Positions 34,913 to 43,873 of a stretch of 64,000 nt of DNA are shown piece by piece. Below the pieces are notes generated by a model, which did not search any database, had not been told where the DNA came from, and saw only the letters and a program-made list of their open reading frames with translations. This DNA is from Xanthobacter sp. YC-JY1 (GTDB lineage: Bacteria > Pseudomonadota > Alphaproteobacteria > Rhizobiales > Xanthobacteraceae): the NCBI RefSeq assembly GCF_021730305.1, contig NZ_CP032674.1:3581001-3645000 (forward strand), in the 5' to 3' direction. Made by a program: the position numbers and the translations under genes. Positions within the stretch are counted from its first letter, which is position 1, and each line of letters begins with the position of its first letter.

Positions 34913-36531
34913 GGGCGGAGACGATGGACCGCGGTGGCCCCTCGCCGGCACTCAATGAGCCGTCAACACGCGCGGCTCTGTCCGAGGAACAGCTTTTCAT
35001 GGCCGAGGCCGAGGCGGCCGCGCTCGCCTCGGATGACCTTAGCCCCGCGCTCGCCCGTCTGGACGGGTGGCTTTCAGGTCTGGGCACGGGCCTTGCCAGC
35101 GCCCGCATCGACGCCGCAGCATTGCGGGAGGACAGCGAGATCGCCCGCCGCGTCGCGGCGACGAATGCCGCTGTTGATGCTTGCGTCTCGGACTGGCCCC
35201 GGCAACGCGACGCGCTGCGGCCCGCCGAGGCGCTGGCGCGGAGCCTGGACCAGGCCGTTGTCCTGCTGGTGTTCGGCAAGTTCAATGCGGGCAAGAGTTC
35301 GCTCTGCAATCTCATGGCCGACCGCTTCGCGGCACATGGCGCGGAAGTCGCGTTTTTTCAGCTCGACGCCGACGGGCGCCTGGAGCCATGCGCCCGCTTC
35401 ACGGAAGGTGCGACGGAGACCACATCGCGCATTCAGGGCATCCGGCTGGGCCAACGGCTGGTGCTGCTCGACACGCCCGGCCTCCATTCCGCCACCGGCG
35501 AGCACGCGGCGCTCACCCGCCGCTTCGCCGACTGCGCCGATGCGGTGCTTTGGCTCACCAGTTCCTCCACGCCGGGGCAGGTGCAGGAACTGGACGAGCT
35601 TGCCGGCGAATTGCGCCGCGGCAAGCCCCTGCTGCCGGTCATCACCCGCAGCGACCGCTATGAAGAAGACGAGATCGACGGCGCACTGGTGAAGCTCATG
35701 CGCAACAAGCCCACGGCCGACCGCTGCGGGCAGGAGGCTGATGTGGCCGAGCGTGCGCGCGACAAGCTCGCTGCGCTGGGGCTGGACGTGACGCAGTTGC
35801 GGCTGCCCGTATCGGTCTCCGTCCATATGGCGCGGGTGGAGGGAGCGAGCCCAGCCGCCATGGCGGCGGCGGGCATGGATCGTCTCTATTCTGCCCTGCG
35901 GTCCCTCGTTTCGCCGGCACTGGCTTATCGGCGCCGCAAGCCGGCCGAGGTGCGGCTGCGCCATCTGGACGAAACCGTCCTCGGCGGCCTGCAAGCTCTG
36001 CTGCGGCCCGCGCTGGAGCAGCTGAATGCCGCGCTGGACGACGCGACGGGCCAGCTCGCCCTCCGGGGCGCGCAGGTCCAGGAGGATGTGTGGCGCGCCG
36101 TCGTCCCCCTTCTGCCGGACCTGCTCGATGCCCAAGCCCGTGAGCGGGATGCAGATGGCGTCCGCCGCAACGTATCGCGCGCCCTGCAATCGGCATGGGG
36201 CGAGGCACGGGACGCCCACTTCCGCGATTATCGGCTCGGCTGCGATGCGCAACCTGCCCCGTTCGAGCCCGCCACGGACATCGGCTTCGAGGAGATCATG
36301 ATCGAGGTGGACGATAGCCTCCAGTCTGCTGGGGTCGACGCCACGCGCCTGCACGCCGCTTTGGAGCGGGAGATCCGGGATTGGGCGGCCGTTGCGGCCG
36401 ACCACGCGCGGGAGGAATGTGCCGAGAGCCTTCGCGAGGTGATGGCGGGCGCCGCGCGCCTCGATGCCGTCCTTCGCGCCCACGAGGCGAGCCTCCGCGA
36501 GATCAGGAGCGACCTTCGCGCACCCGCCTGA
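34909..36531 (+). CDS. Dynamin-like/TRAFAC GTPase, second of a tandem pair
   Basis: A 540-residue predicted GTPase. An N-terminal helical region of about 110 residues precedes G1 GKFNAGKS (123-130); G2 Thr is in TEGATETTSR, G3 is DTPG (188-191), and G4 reads TRSD (246-249). The large C-terminal region is helical (QALLRPALEQLNAALDD, HAALEREIRDWAAVAADHA), like stalk regions of dynamin-like proteins, but I see no transmembrane paddle. Start ATG overlaps the stop of the first GTPase. Paired bacterial dynamins commonly work as heteromers in membrane remodelling or stress tolerance; which applies here is unknown. Confidence 0.75.
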   Translation: MRAETMDRGGPSPALNEPSTRAALSEEQLFMAEAEAAALASDDLSPALARLDGWLSGLGTGLASARIDAAALREDSEIARRVAATNAAVDACVSDWPRQRDALRPAEALARSLDQAVVLLVFGKFNAGKSSLCNLMADRFAAHGAEVAFFQLDADGRLEPCARFTEGATETTSRIQGIRLGQRLVLLDTPGLHSATGEHAALTRRFADCADAVLWLTSSSTPGQVQELDELAGELRRGKPLLPVITRSDRYEEDEIDGALVKLMRNKPTADRCGQEADVAERARDKLAALGLDVTQLRLPVSVSVHMARVEGASPAAMAAAGMDRLYSALRSLVSPALAYRRRKPAEVRLRHLDETVLGGLQALLRPALEQLNAALDDATGQLALRGAQVQEDVWRAVVPLLPDLLDAQARERDADGVRRNVSRALQSAWGEARDAHFRDYRLGCDAQPAPFEPATDIGFEEIMIEVDDSLQSAGVDATRLHAALEREIRDWAAVAADHAREECAESLREVMAGAARLDAVLRAHEASLREIRSDLRAPA

Positions 36532-36542
36532 ACGCGCCTTGA

Positions 36543-36610
36543 TTCATCCGCGATGAACGCAAGGCTCGGAAAATCCGCGGCGGGCCGGGCGCATCCATGA
36601 ACTAGATTCA
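36543..36610. promoter_or_regulatory. Promoter region of transketolase operon with LysR-type motifs
   Basis: Two symmetrical elements: TTCATC-CGC-GATGAA at 36543-36557 and TGAA-CTAGA-TTCA at 36598-36610. The second is a T-N11-A LysR-type motif and matches TGAA-N5-TTCA upstream of the GcvA-like LysR gene at 46672-46688. It lies 77 bases before the transketolase start. Confidence 0.45.
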
Positions 36611-36686
36611 CCAATCGGTGTGTTTTTCGCGTTACCGACCTTCGGCGGCTTTCGGCATCATCGCGCCCCTAAAAGACCAAGGCACG

Positions 36687-38741
36687 ATGAGGAGACGACC
36701 CTTGACCGGTCAAGCCCCCGCCACGACGGGCGATATCGCCATTTCCGCCGACCCGGGCGCCCCCCTAGCCGAGGCGCTCCAGCCTCTGGCGCACGCCATC
36801 CGCTTCCTGGCGGTGGACGCCATTCTCGCCGCCGGCGAAGGCCATCAGGGCGTTCCCCTCGGCATGGCCGAGATCGCGACGGTGCTCTACAGCCGTCACC
36901 TGAAGTTCGATCCCGCCGACCCGACCTGGCCGGACCGCGACCGGGTGGTGCTCTCCAACGGGCACGGCTCCACCCTGCTCTATTCGTTGCTGCACCTCAC
37001 CGGCTATCACCACATCTCGCTCGACGCGGTGAAGAGCTTCCGTGAACTCGGCTCACCCTGCGCCGGCCATCCGGAATACGAGCCCGCCGCCGGCATCGAG
37101 ACCACCACCGGCCCGCTCGGGCAGGGCATCGCCAATGCGCTGGGCATGGCCATCGCCGAAGCCCATCTCAACGCGCGCTTCGGCGACGACCTCATCGATC
37201 ACCGCACCTGGGCCTTCGTCGGCGACGGCTGCCTGCAGGAAGGCGTGGGGCAGGAGGTGATCCAACTCGCCGGCCACCTCAGGCTCGGCAAGCTCACCTT
37301 CTTCTGGGACGACAACGCCATCACCGACGATGGCTCCACCGAGCTGTCCATCTCCGAGAACGTGGCCGAACGCTTCCGCGTGGCCGGCTGGCACGTGGTG
37401 GAGATCGACGGCCACGACATCGAAGCCGTGGACGCGGCCATCACCGCCGCCAAGGCGGATCCCCGCCCCTCCATGATCGCCTGCAAGACGACCATCGCCC
37501 GCGGCATCCCCCGCCTCGAAGGCCAGCGCGGCGGCCATTCCGGCAAGCTGTTCCCCGAGGATCGCAGCCAGATGGCCGCGCGCTTCGGCTGGTCGGCCGG
37601 CAGCTTCGACATCCCCGCCGACATCGGCGCCGCCTGGCGCGCCACCGGCTCGGCGGGTGCGGAAACCCGGGCGGCCTGGCGCAAGCGGCTGGCGGACACC
37701 GGCAATGCGGTGCAGGACGAATTTCACCGCACCGTCTCCGGCACGCTTGCCGCCCGCTGGCGCGAGGCCATCCACGCCTACAAGGCGAAGATGGCGGCCG
37801 AGGAGAAGGCGGACTTCTCCATCGCCACCTCCGGCGACATCGCGGCGGCGCTCTATGAGGTGCTGCCCGAGATCATGACCGCCTGCGCGGACCTTGAGGC
37901 GCCCACCAACCACAAGCGCCAGCTCTCCGCCTTCACCGCGAAGGACCGGGCCGGCCGCTACATCCATTGCGGCGTGCGCGAGCATGCCATGGGCTCGCTG
38001 GCCAACGGTATGGCCGCCCATGGCGGCGTCATCCCGCTCGCCGTCACTTACCTGCCCTTCTCGGATTACGAGCGCCCTGCCCTGCGCATGGCGGCGCTCA
38101 TGGGGCTGCCGGTGAAGTTCGTGTTCAGTCACGATTCCATCGGCATCGGCAAGAACGGCCCCACCCACCAGCCGGTGGAGATCATCGCCTCGCTGCGCGC
38201 CATGCCGAACATGATGGTGCTGCGCCCGTGCGATGCCATCGAAGCGGCGGAGGCCTGGGAGATCGCGCTGGAGCATCGCACCGGCCCGGTGGCGATGGTG
38301 TTCGCGCGCCAGTCCCTGCCGGCTTTGCGGCGCGACGGCGGCGCGGAGAACCGTTCGGCGCGAGGCGCCTACGTGCTTCAGGAGGCCGAGGGCGGCCCGC
38401 GCCGCGTCACCCTCATTTCCACCGGCTCGGAAGTGCAGATCGCCGTGGAGGCCCGCGCGCAGCTTCAGGCGGCCGGCATTCCCACCGCCGTCGTCTCCAT
38501 GCCCTGCTGGAGCCTGTTCGAGGCGCAGGATGCCGCCTATCGCAAGGCGGTGCTGGGCACGGGCACCGTGCGCGTCGCGGTGGAAGCGGCGGTGAAGTTC
38601 GGCTGGGAGCGCTGGATCGGCGAGGATGGCGGCTTCGTCGGCATGACGGGCTTTGGAGCCTCCGGCCCGGCCGATGCGTTGTACCGGCACTTCGGCATCA
38701 CCGCCGAGGCCGTGGCCGAGGCCGCGCGCGTGCGGCTCTGA
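36687..38741 (+). CDS. Transketolase (full length)
   Basis: Thiamine-diphosphate enzyme transferring two-carbon ketol units. The 684-residue product has LSNGHGSTLLYSLLHLTGY, GHPEYEPAAGIETTTGPLGQG, the ThDP-binding GDG block (FVGDGCLQEGVGQEVIQLAG) and the pyrimidine-domain Glu region YIHCGVREHAMGSLANG. Start at the ATG with AAGG upstream; a TTG five codons later with GAGGAG upstream is an alternative. It is followed after 31 bases by a hydroxypyruvate-reductase-like gene. No Calvin-cycle genes are adjacent, so a specialised metabolic role is possible; hydroxypyruvate is a known ketol donor for transketolases. Confidence 0.9.
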   Translation: MRRRPLTGQAPATTGDIAISADPGAPLAEALQPLAHAIRFLAVDAILAAGEGHQGVPLGMAEIATVLYSRHLKFDPADPTWPDRDRVVLSNGHGSTLLYSLLHLTGYHHISLDAVKSFRELGSPCAGHPEYEPAAGIETTTGPLGQGIANALGMAIAEAHLNARFGDDLIDHRTWAFVGDGCLQEGVGQEVIQLAGHLRLGKLTFFWDDNAITDDGSTELSISENVAERFRVAGWHVVEIDGHDIEAVDAAITAAKADPRPSMIACKTTIARGIPRLEGQRGGHSGKLFPEDRSQMAARFGWSAGSFDIPADIGAAWRATGSAGAETRAAWRKRLADTGNAVQDEFHRTVSGTLAARWREAIHAYKAKMAAEEKADFSIATSGDIAAALYEVLPEIMTACADLEAPTNHKRQLSAFTAKDRAGRYIHCGVREHAMGSLANGMAAHGGVIPLAVTYLPFSDYERPALRMAALMGLPVKFVFSHDSIGIGKNGPTHQPVEIIASLRAMPNMMVLRPCDAIEAAEAWEIALEHRTGPVAMVFARQSLPALRRDGGAENRSARGAYVLQEAEGGPRRVTLISTGSEVQIAVEARAQLQAAGIPTAVVSMPCWSLFEAQDAAYRKAVLGTGTVRVAVEAAVKFGWERWIGEDGGFVGMTGFGASGPADALYRHFGITAEAVAEAARVRL

Positions 38742-38772
38742 GCCTGTCGCGACAATCGGAAAGAGCAAGACC

Positions 38773-39732
38773 ATGCACAAGATCGTCGTTCTCGACCGCG
38801 ACACCATCGCGCCCGAGGTCCAGGTCCGCCGCCCCTCCTTTGCCCATGAATGGGTGGAATATGCGCGCACCAGCCCGAGCGAGGTCATCGCCCGGGCCAA
38901 GGACGCCACCATCATCATCAACAACAAGGTGGACCTGCGCGCCGACACGCTGGCCCAGCTGCCGCAGCTCAAGCTCATCGCCATCGCCGCCACCGGCACC
39001 GATTGCGTGGACAAGACGGCGGCGGCCGCGCAGGGCGTGCCGACGGTGAACATCCGCGGCTATGCCAAGGCCACCGTGCCGGAGCACACCTTCGCACTGC
39101 TCCTCTCCCTCGCCCGCTCCATCGTACCCTACCGACAGGAGGTGCTGGAGGGCGCGTGGCAGGCGGCGCAGCAGTTCTGCTTCTTCACCAACCCCATCGT
39201 GGACCTCGCCGGCCGCAGGCTCGGCATCGTCGGCGCTGGCGTGCTGGGCTCGCAGGTGGCGGGCATCGCGCGGGCCTTCGGCATGGACGTGGTGTTCTAC
39301 GATCCCATGGCGAAGCCGGGCACTGCGGGCGTCGTCAGCCTCGACGAGCTGATCGAGACCTCCCACGCCATCACCCTGCACTGCCCGCTGACCGACGAGA
39401 CGCGCGGCATGTTCGACATGGCCGCCTTCCGGCGCATGAAGAACCAGCCGATCCTCATCAACACCGCCCGCGGCGGGCTGATCGTGGAGGAAGACCTGGA
39501 GGTCGCCCTCGACGAAGGGCTGGTGAGCGCCGCCGGCCTCGACGTGACCCTGCCGGAGCCGCCCGCTCCCGACAGCGCCTTCATGCGGCTCGCACGGCGG
39601 CGCAACGTCATCTGCACGCCGCACATCGCCTGGGCCTCGCTGGAGGCCCAGCAGGCGCTGGCCGACCAGCTCATCGACAACGTCGAGAACTTCGTCGCCG
39701 GTAGCCCCACGAACGTGGTCTCGCCCGACTGA
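38773..39732 (+). CDS. D-2-hydroxyacid dehydrogenase, glycerate dehydrogenase/hydroxypyruvate reductase-like
   Basis: NAD-dependent dehydrogenase of 319 residues resembling HprA of methylotrophs. Elements: IAATGTDCVDKTAAAAQG, Rossmann motif GIVGAGVLGSQVA, catalytic Arg in NTARGGLI, Glu in TLPEPPAPDS and His in CTPHIAWASLEAQQ. It would interconvert hydroxypyruvate and D-glycerate, or a similar 2-oxo acid pair. Same operon as the transketolase; followed by a long hairpin. Confidence 0.88.
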   Translation: MHKIVVLDRDTIAPEVQVRRPSFAHEWVEYARTSPSEVIARAKDATIIINNKVDLRADTLAQLPQLKLIAIAATGTDCVDKTAAAAQGVPTVNIRGYAKATVPEHTFALLLSLARSIVPYRQEVLEGAWQAAQQFCFFTNPIVDLAGRRLGIVGAGVLGSQVAGIARAFGMDVVFYDPMAKPGTAGVVSLDELIETSHAITLHCPLTDETRGMFDMAAFRRMKNQPILINTARGGLIVEEDLEVALDEGLVSAAGLDVTLPEPPAPDSAFMRLARRRNVICTPHIAWASLEAQQALADQLIDNVENFVAGSPTNVVSPD

Positions 39733-39763
39733 GGCGTCTCGCACCATTTCAGTGTTGGCAGAA

Positions 39764-39790
39764 CGCCGGCCGGAACTCTTCCGGCCGGCG
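39764..39790 (+). terminator. Terminator of transketolase/hydroxyacid dehydrogenase operon
   Basis: CGCCGGCCGGAA, loop CTC, TTCCGGCCGGCG: twelve perfect pairs followed by ctttcgttt, a broken T-run. Confidence 0.7.
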
Positions 39791-39820
39791 CTTTCGTTTG
39801 CTCCTGGCGATCCTCGGCAC

Positions 39821-39853
39821 AAAAAAAGGCCCACCGGCGAACCGGCGGGCCTT
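39821..39853 (-). terminator. Terminator of the TRAP transporter operon
   Basis: Read on the minus strand: AAGGCCC-g-CCGG, loop TTCG, CCGG-t-GGGCCTT running into seven T. It lies 58 bases after the DctQM gene and faces the plus-strand terminator just before it. Confidence 0.75.
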
Positions 39854-39910
39854 CAGGCTAGGGAGCTTGCAAGACGGGAAGCGGGGCCCGGTCTGCGCCG
39901 GGCGCCCTCC

Positions 39911-41857
39911 TCAGGGCAGGAAGCCGATGGAGATCCACGGCACCGCGGCCACCACCGCCAGCGCGATCAGCAGCACCAGCATGTAGCCGACGATGGGTTT
40001 CATGCCCTCGTCCGGGTTCACGTCGCCGATAGCCGTGGCGCAGTAATAGCCGACGCCGAAGGGCGGGGCGAAGAGGCCGATGCCCATGGCGAGGATGACC
40101 ACCATCGCATAGTGGACCTCGTGGATGCCCATCTGCCGCGCGATCGGGAACAGGAGTGGCCCGAACAGCACGATGGACGGGATGCCCTCCAGCACCGAGC
40201 CAAGGATGATGAAGGCGAGGATGGAGACCACCATGAACGTCGCCGCGCCGCCCGGCAGGCCGGACATCACCTTGGCGAGGTTCTGCGAGAAGCCGGACTG
40301 GGTGAGCGCCCAGGCCATGCCCGTCGCCGCGCCGATGATGAGCAGGATCGCGCCGGAGAGCGCGGCCGTGCTGATCATCATCGGCACCACCCGGCTCCAC
40401 TCGAACTGCCGGTAGACGAGCAGGCCTACCACCACCGAATAGATGATGCCGATGGTGGAGACTTCTGTCGCCGTGGCGATGCCCTCCATCACCGCGCCGC
40501 GGATGACGAACGGCAGGGCGATGGCCGGAAGCGCGATGCCCGCCGACCACAGGATGTCCCGCGCGGAGACGCGCTTGACGTTGGAAAGGTCGTCGTTGCG
40601 GTAGCGGTAGCGCACGAGGAGGCACAGGGCGAGGCCGAGCACCAGAGCGGGCAGAAGTCCGCCGGTGAACAGCGCCGCGATGGACACGCCCGTGACCGAG
40701 CCGATGGTGAGCAGCACGAGGGAGGGCGGGATCGTCTCCGTCTGCGCGCCGGTGGCGGCGAGCAGGGCCACGAGATCACCCTTCTTGGCGCCGCGCTTCA
40801 CCATTTCCGGGAACAGCACCGGCGTCACCGCCGCCATGTCCGCCGCCTTCGAGCCGGAGATGCCCGAGACGAGATACATGGCGCCGATCAGCACGTACGA
40901 GAGGCCGCCGCGCACATGGCCGAGAAGGCTGGCGAGGAAGCCCACCAGCGCGCGGGCCATGCCGGTCATCTCGATGAGAAGGCCGAGGAATACGAACAGC
41001 GGCACCGACAGAAGGATGAGGTGGCTCATGCCCTCATCCATGCGCCCCACCACCACCGCGAGCGGGGTCGTGGTCGTGAAGGTGAGATAGCCCACCGTCG
41101 CGAGGCCGAAGGAGAAGGCGATGGGCACCCCGGCGAACACCGACGCCGCCACGAGGCCGACAAGGAAGATGAGCAGGTTGTAGTTGCCCAGCGTCTTCAG
41201 CCAGGGCGAGGCCACATGGCCGAGGGCGACCGCCAGGACGAGGCAGACGCACACCACCGCCACCTGTTTCGGATTGGCCGCGCGCAGCAGCTTCAGGAAG
41301 CTGACGAGCGCCATGAGGCCGATGCCGATGGGCAGCGCGGCCGCCTTCCACGTGTTGGGCACGTCGAGGGCCGGCAGCGTGACGAACATTTCGTCCTCGG
41401 CATACTCGATGGCGGGATGCAGCACCGCCATGAGGAAGACGAGGGGCGCGGCGAGGGCCAGCGTCTCCAGCACCGACCTCACGCGCGGCGAGGCCATGCT
41501 GACGAGGGCGGTCATGCGCATGTGGCTGTCGCGCTGGAGGGCCAGCACCGCGCCGAACATGGCGAGCCAGATGAACAGGACCGAGGCGAGTTCGTCCGAC
41601 CACACGATGGGGCTGTGCAGCGCATAGCGCTTCACCACGCCGACGAAGAGCACGGTGATCTCGGCCAGCACGAGGGCGGCGGCGAGATATTCCACCACCC
41701 GGCAGAGGGCCGTCTCCACACCGAAGACGGCGCGGCGCCAGCCGGTGGGAAGCGCCTGGGTCGGCGCCTCCTCGGTGGCGTAGGCTTCGTGCAGCGCGTG
41801 GGTTTCATCCAGCGCGTGCCCGGGCGGCGGCATGGAATGCGATACGTGCTGCGACAT
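39911..41857 (-). CDS. TRAP transporter permease, fused DctQ-DctM
   Basis: A 648-residue inner-membrane protein joining the small four-segment DctQ subunit (about residues 45-210, with IVWSDELASVLFIWLAMFGAVLAL) to the large DctM subunit (from about residue 225, with GVPIAFSFGLATVGYL, LFVFLGLLIEMTGMA and GQTETIPPSLV-like ATGAQTETIPPSLVLL). TRAP systems use ion gradients to import carboxylates and sugar acids. Start is the ATG MSQHVSHSM; it lies two bases from the upstream binding-protein stop. Fused QM proteins are known but less common than separate subunits. Confidence 0.9.
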   Translation of the reverse strand: MSQHVSHSMPPPGHALDETHALHEAYATEEAPTQALPTGWRRAVFGVETALCRVVEYLAAALVLAEITVLFVGVVKRYALHSPIVWSDELASVLFIWLAMFGAVLALQRDSHMRMTALVSMASPRVRSVLETLALAAPLVFLMAVLHPAIEYAEDEMFVTLPALDVPNTWKAAALPIGIGLMALVSFLKLLRAANPKQVAVVCVCLVLAVALGHVASPWLKTLGNYNLLIFLVGLVAASVFAGVPIAFSFGLATVGYLTFTTTTPLAVVVGRMDEGMSHLILLSVPLFVFLGLLIEMTGMARALVGFLASLLGHVRGGLSYVLIGAMYLVSGISGSKAADMAAVTPVLFPEMVKRGAKKGDLVALLAATGAQTETIPPSLVLLTIGSVTGVSIAALFTGGLLPALVLGLALCLLVRYRYRNDDLSNVKRVSARDILWSAGIALPAIALPFVIRGAVMEGIATATEVSTIGIIYSVVVGLLVYRQFEWSRVVPMMISTAALSGAILLIIGAATGMAWALTQSGFSQNLAKVMSGLPGGAATFMVVSILAFIILGSVLEGIPSIVLFGPLLFPIARQMGIHEVHYAMVVILAMGIGLFAPPFGVGYYCATAIGDVNPDEGMKPIVGYMLVLLIALAVVAAVPWISIGFLP

Positions 41858-41859
41858 GC

Positions 41860-42885
41860 TCACCCCCCCAGCTTGCCGACGGCGGCTTCGAGCAGGCCCC
41901 ACGCCTCATCGCCATACTTCGCCTTCCACTCGCCGTAGAAGGGGGTGGAGGCCAGCGCCTTGCGGAACAGCTCGCGGTCCACGTCGATGAAGGTGATGCC
42001 CTTGGCGGTGAGGTCCGCGCGCAGGCTCTGGTTGAGCGAGGCGATGTCGGCGCGCTGGTCCACGGCCGACTTGTCCAGCTCGCGGGTGACGACGGCGCGG
42101 ACGTCCTCCGGCAGCGTGCCCCAAGCGCGGCGGTTGCCGAGGATGACGTAGCCATCCCACACATGGCCGGTCATGGAGCAGGACTTCTGCACCTCGTAGA
42201 GGCGGGTGGAAGCGATGATGGCGAGCGGGTTTTCCTGGCCCTCCACCACCTTGGTCTGGAGCGCGGAGTAGAGCTCATTGAAGTTGATGGGCGTGGCGCC
42301 GGCGTTCAGCGACTTGAACACCGAGGTCAGCATGGGAGCGGGCGGGACACGGATCTTGAAGCCGTTCAGGTCCTGCGGCGTGCGGATCTCGCGGGTGGAC
42401 GAGGTGATCTGGCGGAAGCCGTTGTCCCAGAACTTGGCGGGGGCGACGAGGCCGGTCTTCTCGATCTGCGTGCGGATGTACTTGCCGAGGTCGCCGTCGA
42501 CCGCCTTCCACACCGTCGCATAGTCGGGGAAGGCGAAGCCGGTGTTGACGATGCCGGAGACCGGAACCAGCGTCGCGAGGATCGAGGTGGAGAGGTTGAA
42601 GAACTCGACGCCGCCCGAGCGCACCTGGGCGAGGAGATCGGTGTCCGAGCCGAGCTGGTTGGCCGGGAACAGCTTGATCTCGACGCGGCCGGAGGTGGCC
42701 TCGCGGATGCGGTCGAGAGCTTCCTGGGCGCGCTTGTTGACCGGGTGGGTGGGATCCTGCCCGGTGGCGTACTTGTAGGTGAACTCGGCGGCCTCACCCC
42801 GGCGGGTGAGGATGCTGAACAGGGGCAGCGCGGCGCCGGCGGCCAGCACATGACGGCGGGTCAGGCCGGTCTTGGTCGGTTTCAT
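41860..42885 (-). CDS. TRAP transporter solute-binding protein DctP
   Basis: Periplasmic binding protein of 341 residues with an N-terminal twin-arginine signal (LTRRHVLAAGAALPLF). The DctP domain shows the conserved substrate-carboxylate Arg in LNGFKIRVPPAP, GATPINFNELYSALQTKVVEGQENP and the final WKAKYG region. It is in the same operon as the fused DctQM, HIBADH-type dehydrogenase, split transketolase and SDR, so the cargo is probably a sugar acid or polyhydroxy acid used by those enzymes. Confidence 0.9.
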   Translation of the reverse strand: MKPTKTGLTRRHVLAAGAALPLFSILTRRGEAAEFTYKYATGQDPTHPVNKRAQEALDRIREATSGRVEIKLFPANQLGSDTDLLAQVRSGGVEFFNLSTSILATLVPVSGIVNTGFAFPDYATVWKAVDGDLGKYIRTQIEKTGLVAPAKFWDNGFRQITSSTREIRTPQDLNGFKIRVPPAPMLTSVFKSLNAGATPINFNELYSALQTKVVEGQENPLAIIASTRLYEVQKSCSMTGHVWDGYVILGNRRAWGTLPEDVRAVVTRELDKSAVDQRADIASLNQSLRADLTAKGITFIDVDRELFRKALASTPFYGEWKAKYGDEAWGLLEAAVGKLGG

Positions 42886-42941
42886 GGTGTCTTCTCCCTA
42901 GTGTGCCGCTTTCGGCGGCTTGGTCGTTTGGAAAGAGGGGA

Positions 42942-43820
42942 CTAGGCCCGGCCCTGTAGGGCTCGGTATGCGTCGATGACCTTGCTGTCGTCCTTTGCGC
43001 CCTTGCCCTGTCCGGAGACGGCGAGGAACATCTGGTGGGCGGTTGCGGCGAGGGGCAGCGCGGTCTTCGCGCCGGCACCGGCTTCCAGCACGATGCCGAG
43101 GTCCTTCACGAAGATGTCCACCGCGCTGGTCACGCGCGGCTCGCTCTCCAGCATGCGCGGTCCGCGGTCCCTCAGCATCCAGCTGGAGGCCGCCGAGCCG
43201 GAGACGATGTCGAGCATGGCGTTCATGTCGAGGCCGAGCGTCTCGGCCAGCGACAGCGCCTCGCCGGCGACCGCCAGATGGACGCCGCACAGAAGCTGGT
43301 TCACCGCCTTGGCAGTGGCGCCCTGCCCGGCCTTCTCGCCCAGCAGCACCACCTTGGAGCCCATGGCGTCCAGCACCGGTTTCACCTGCGCGAACAGGTC
43401 GGACGGTGCCGCCACCATGATGGTGAGGCTGCCCGCCTCGGCCCCCACCACACCGCCGGAGACCGGGGCGTCCACGAGGCGGCGGCCTTCGGCCTCCACA
43501 CGTCTGGCAAGGGCTGCGACGGCGGCCGGCGGGCAGGTGGCCATCAGGATCACCGTGCCGCCTTCAGGCAGATGCGCCAACGCGCCCGCGCCGAACAGGA
43601 TGTCCTCGGCCTGGGTGGCGTTCACCACCATCAGCACCGCGGCATCCTGGCCGGCGAAGGCGTCGGTAAGGCTGGTTGCGGCCACGCCCCCGGCGGCGGC
43701 GACCTTCGCCCCGGCCTCGGGGCGAAGGTCGAAGCCGGTCACGGCGAACCCCGCGCGGGCGAGATTGCCGGCCATGGGCAGGCCCATGGAGCCGAGCCCC
43801 ACAAAGCCGATCTTCTTCAT
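42942..43820 (-). CDS. 3-hydroxyisobutyrate dehydrogenase family (beta-hydroxyacid dehydrogenase, LtnD-like possible)
   Basis: NAD(P)-dependent beta-hydroxyacid dehydrogenase of 292 residues: Rossmann motif GFVGLGSMGLPMA, substrate block DAPVSGGVVGAEAG, and catalytic Lys in GATAKAVNQLLCG. The longer frame upstream overlaps the transketolase subunit gene and is not used. Members act on 3-hydroxyisobutyrate, tartronate semialdehyde, L-threonate or phosphonate analogues. The TRAP/transketolase context favours a sugar-acid substrate. Confidence 0.87.
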   Translation of the reverse strand: MKKIGFVGLGSMGLPMAGNLARAGFAVTGFDLRPEAGAKVAAAGGVAATSLTDAFAGQDAAVLMVVNATQAEDILFGAGALAHLPEGGTVILMATCPPAAVAALARRVEAEGRRLVDAPVSGGVVGAEAGSLTIMVAAPSDLFAQVKPVLDAMGSKVVLLGEKAGQGATAKAVNQLLCGVHLAVAGEALSLAETLGLDMNAMLDIVSGSAASSWMLRDRGPRMLESEPRVTSAVDIFVKDLGIVLEAGAGAKTALPLAATAHQMFLAVSGQGKGAKDDSKVIDAYRALQGRA

Positions 43821-43873
43821 CTTGTCCTCCCGCTCGGCCCGCCTCTCTTGCCGGAGGCTGGGGCCGTATGGAT

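Noticed and set aside
39752-41938. Very long open frame (728 codons) on the plus strand opposite the TRAP permease
   Set aside because: Composition is His/Arg/Glu/Gly-rich without a recognisable fold, and it is exactly antisense to a clear DctQM gene; high GC removes stops from the opposite strand.
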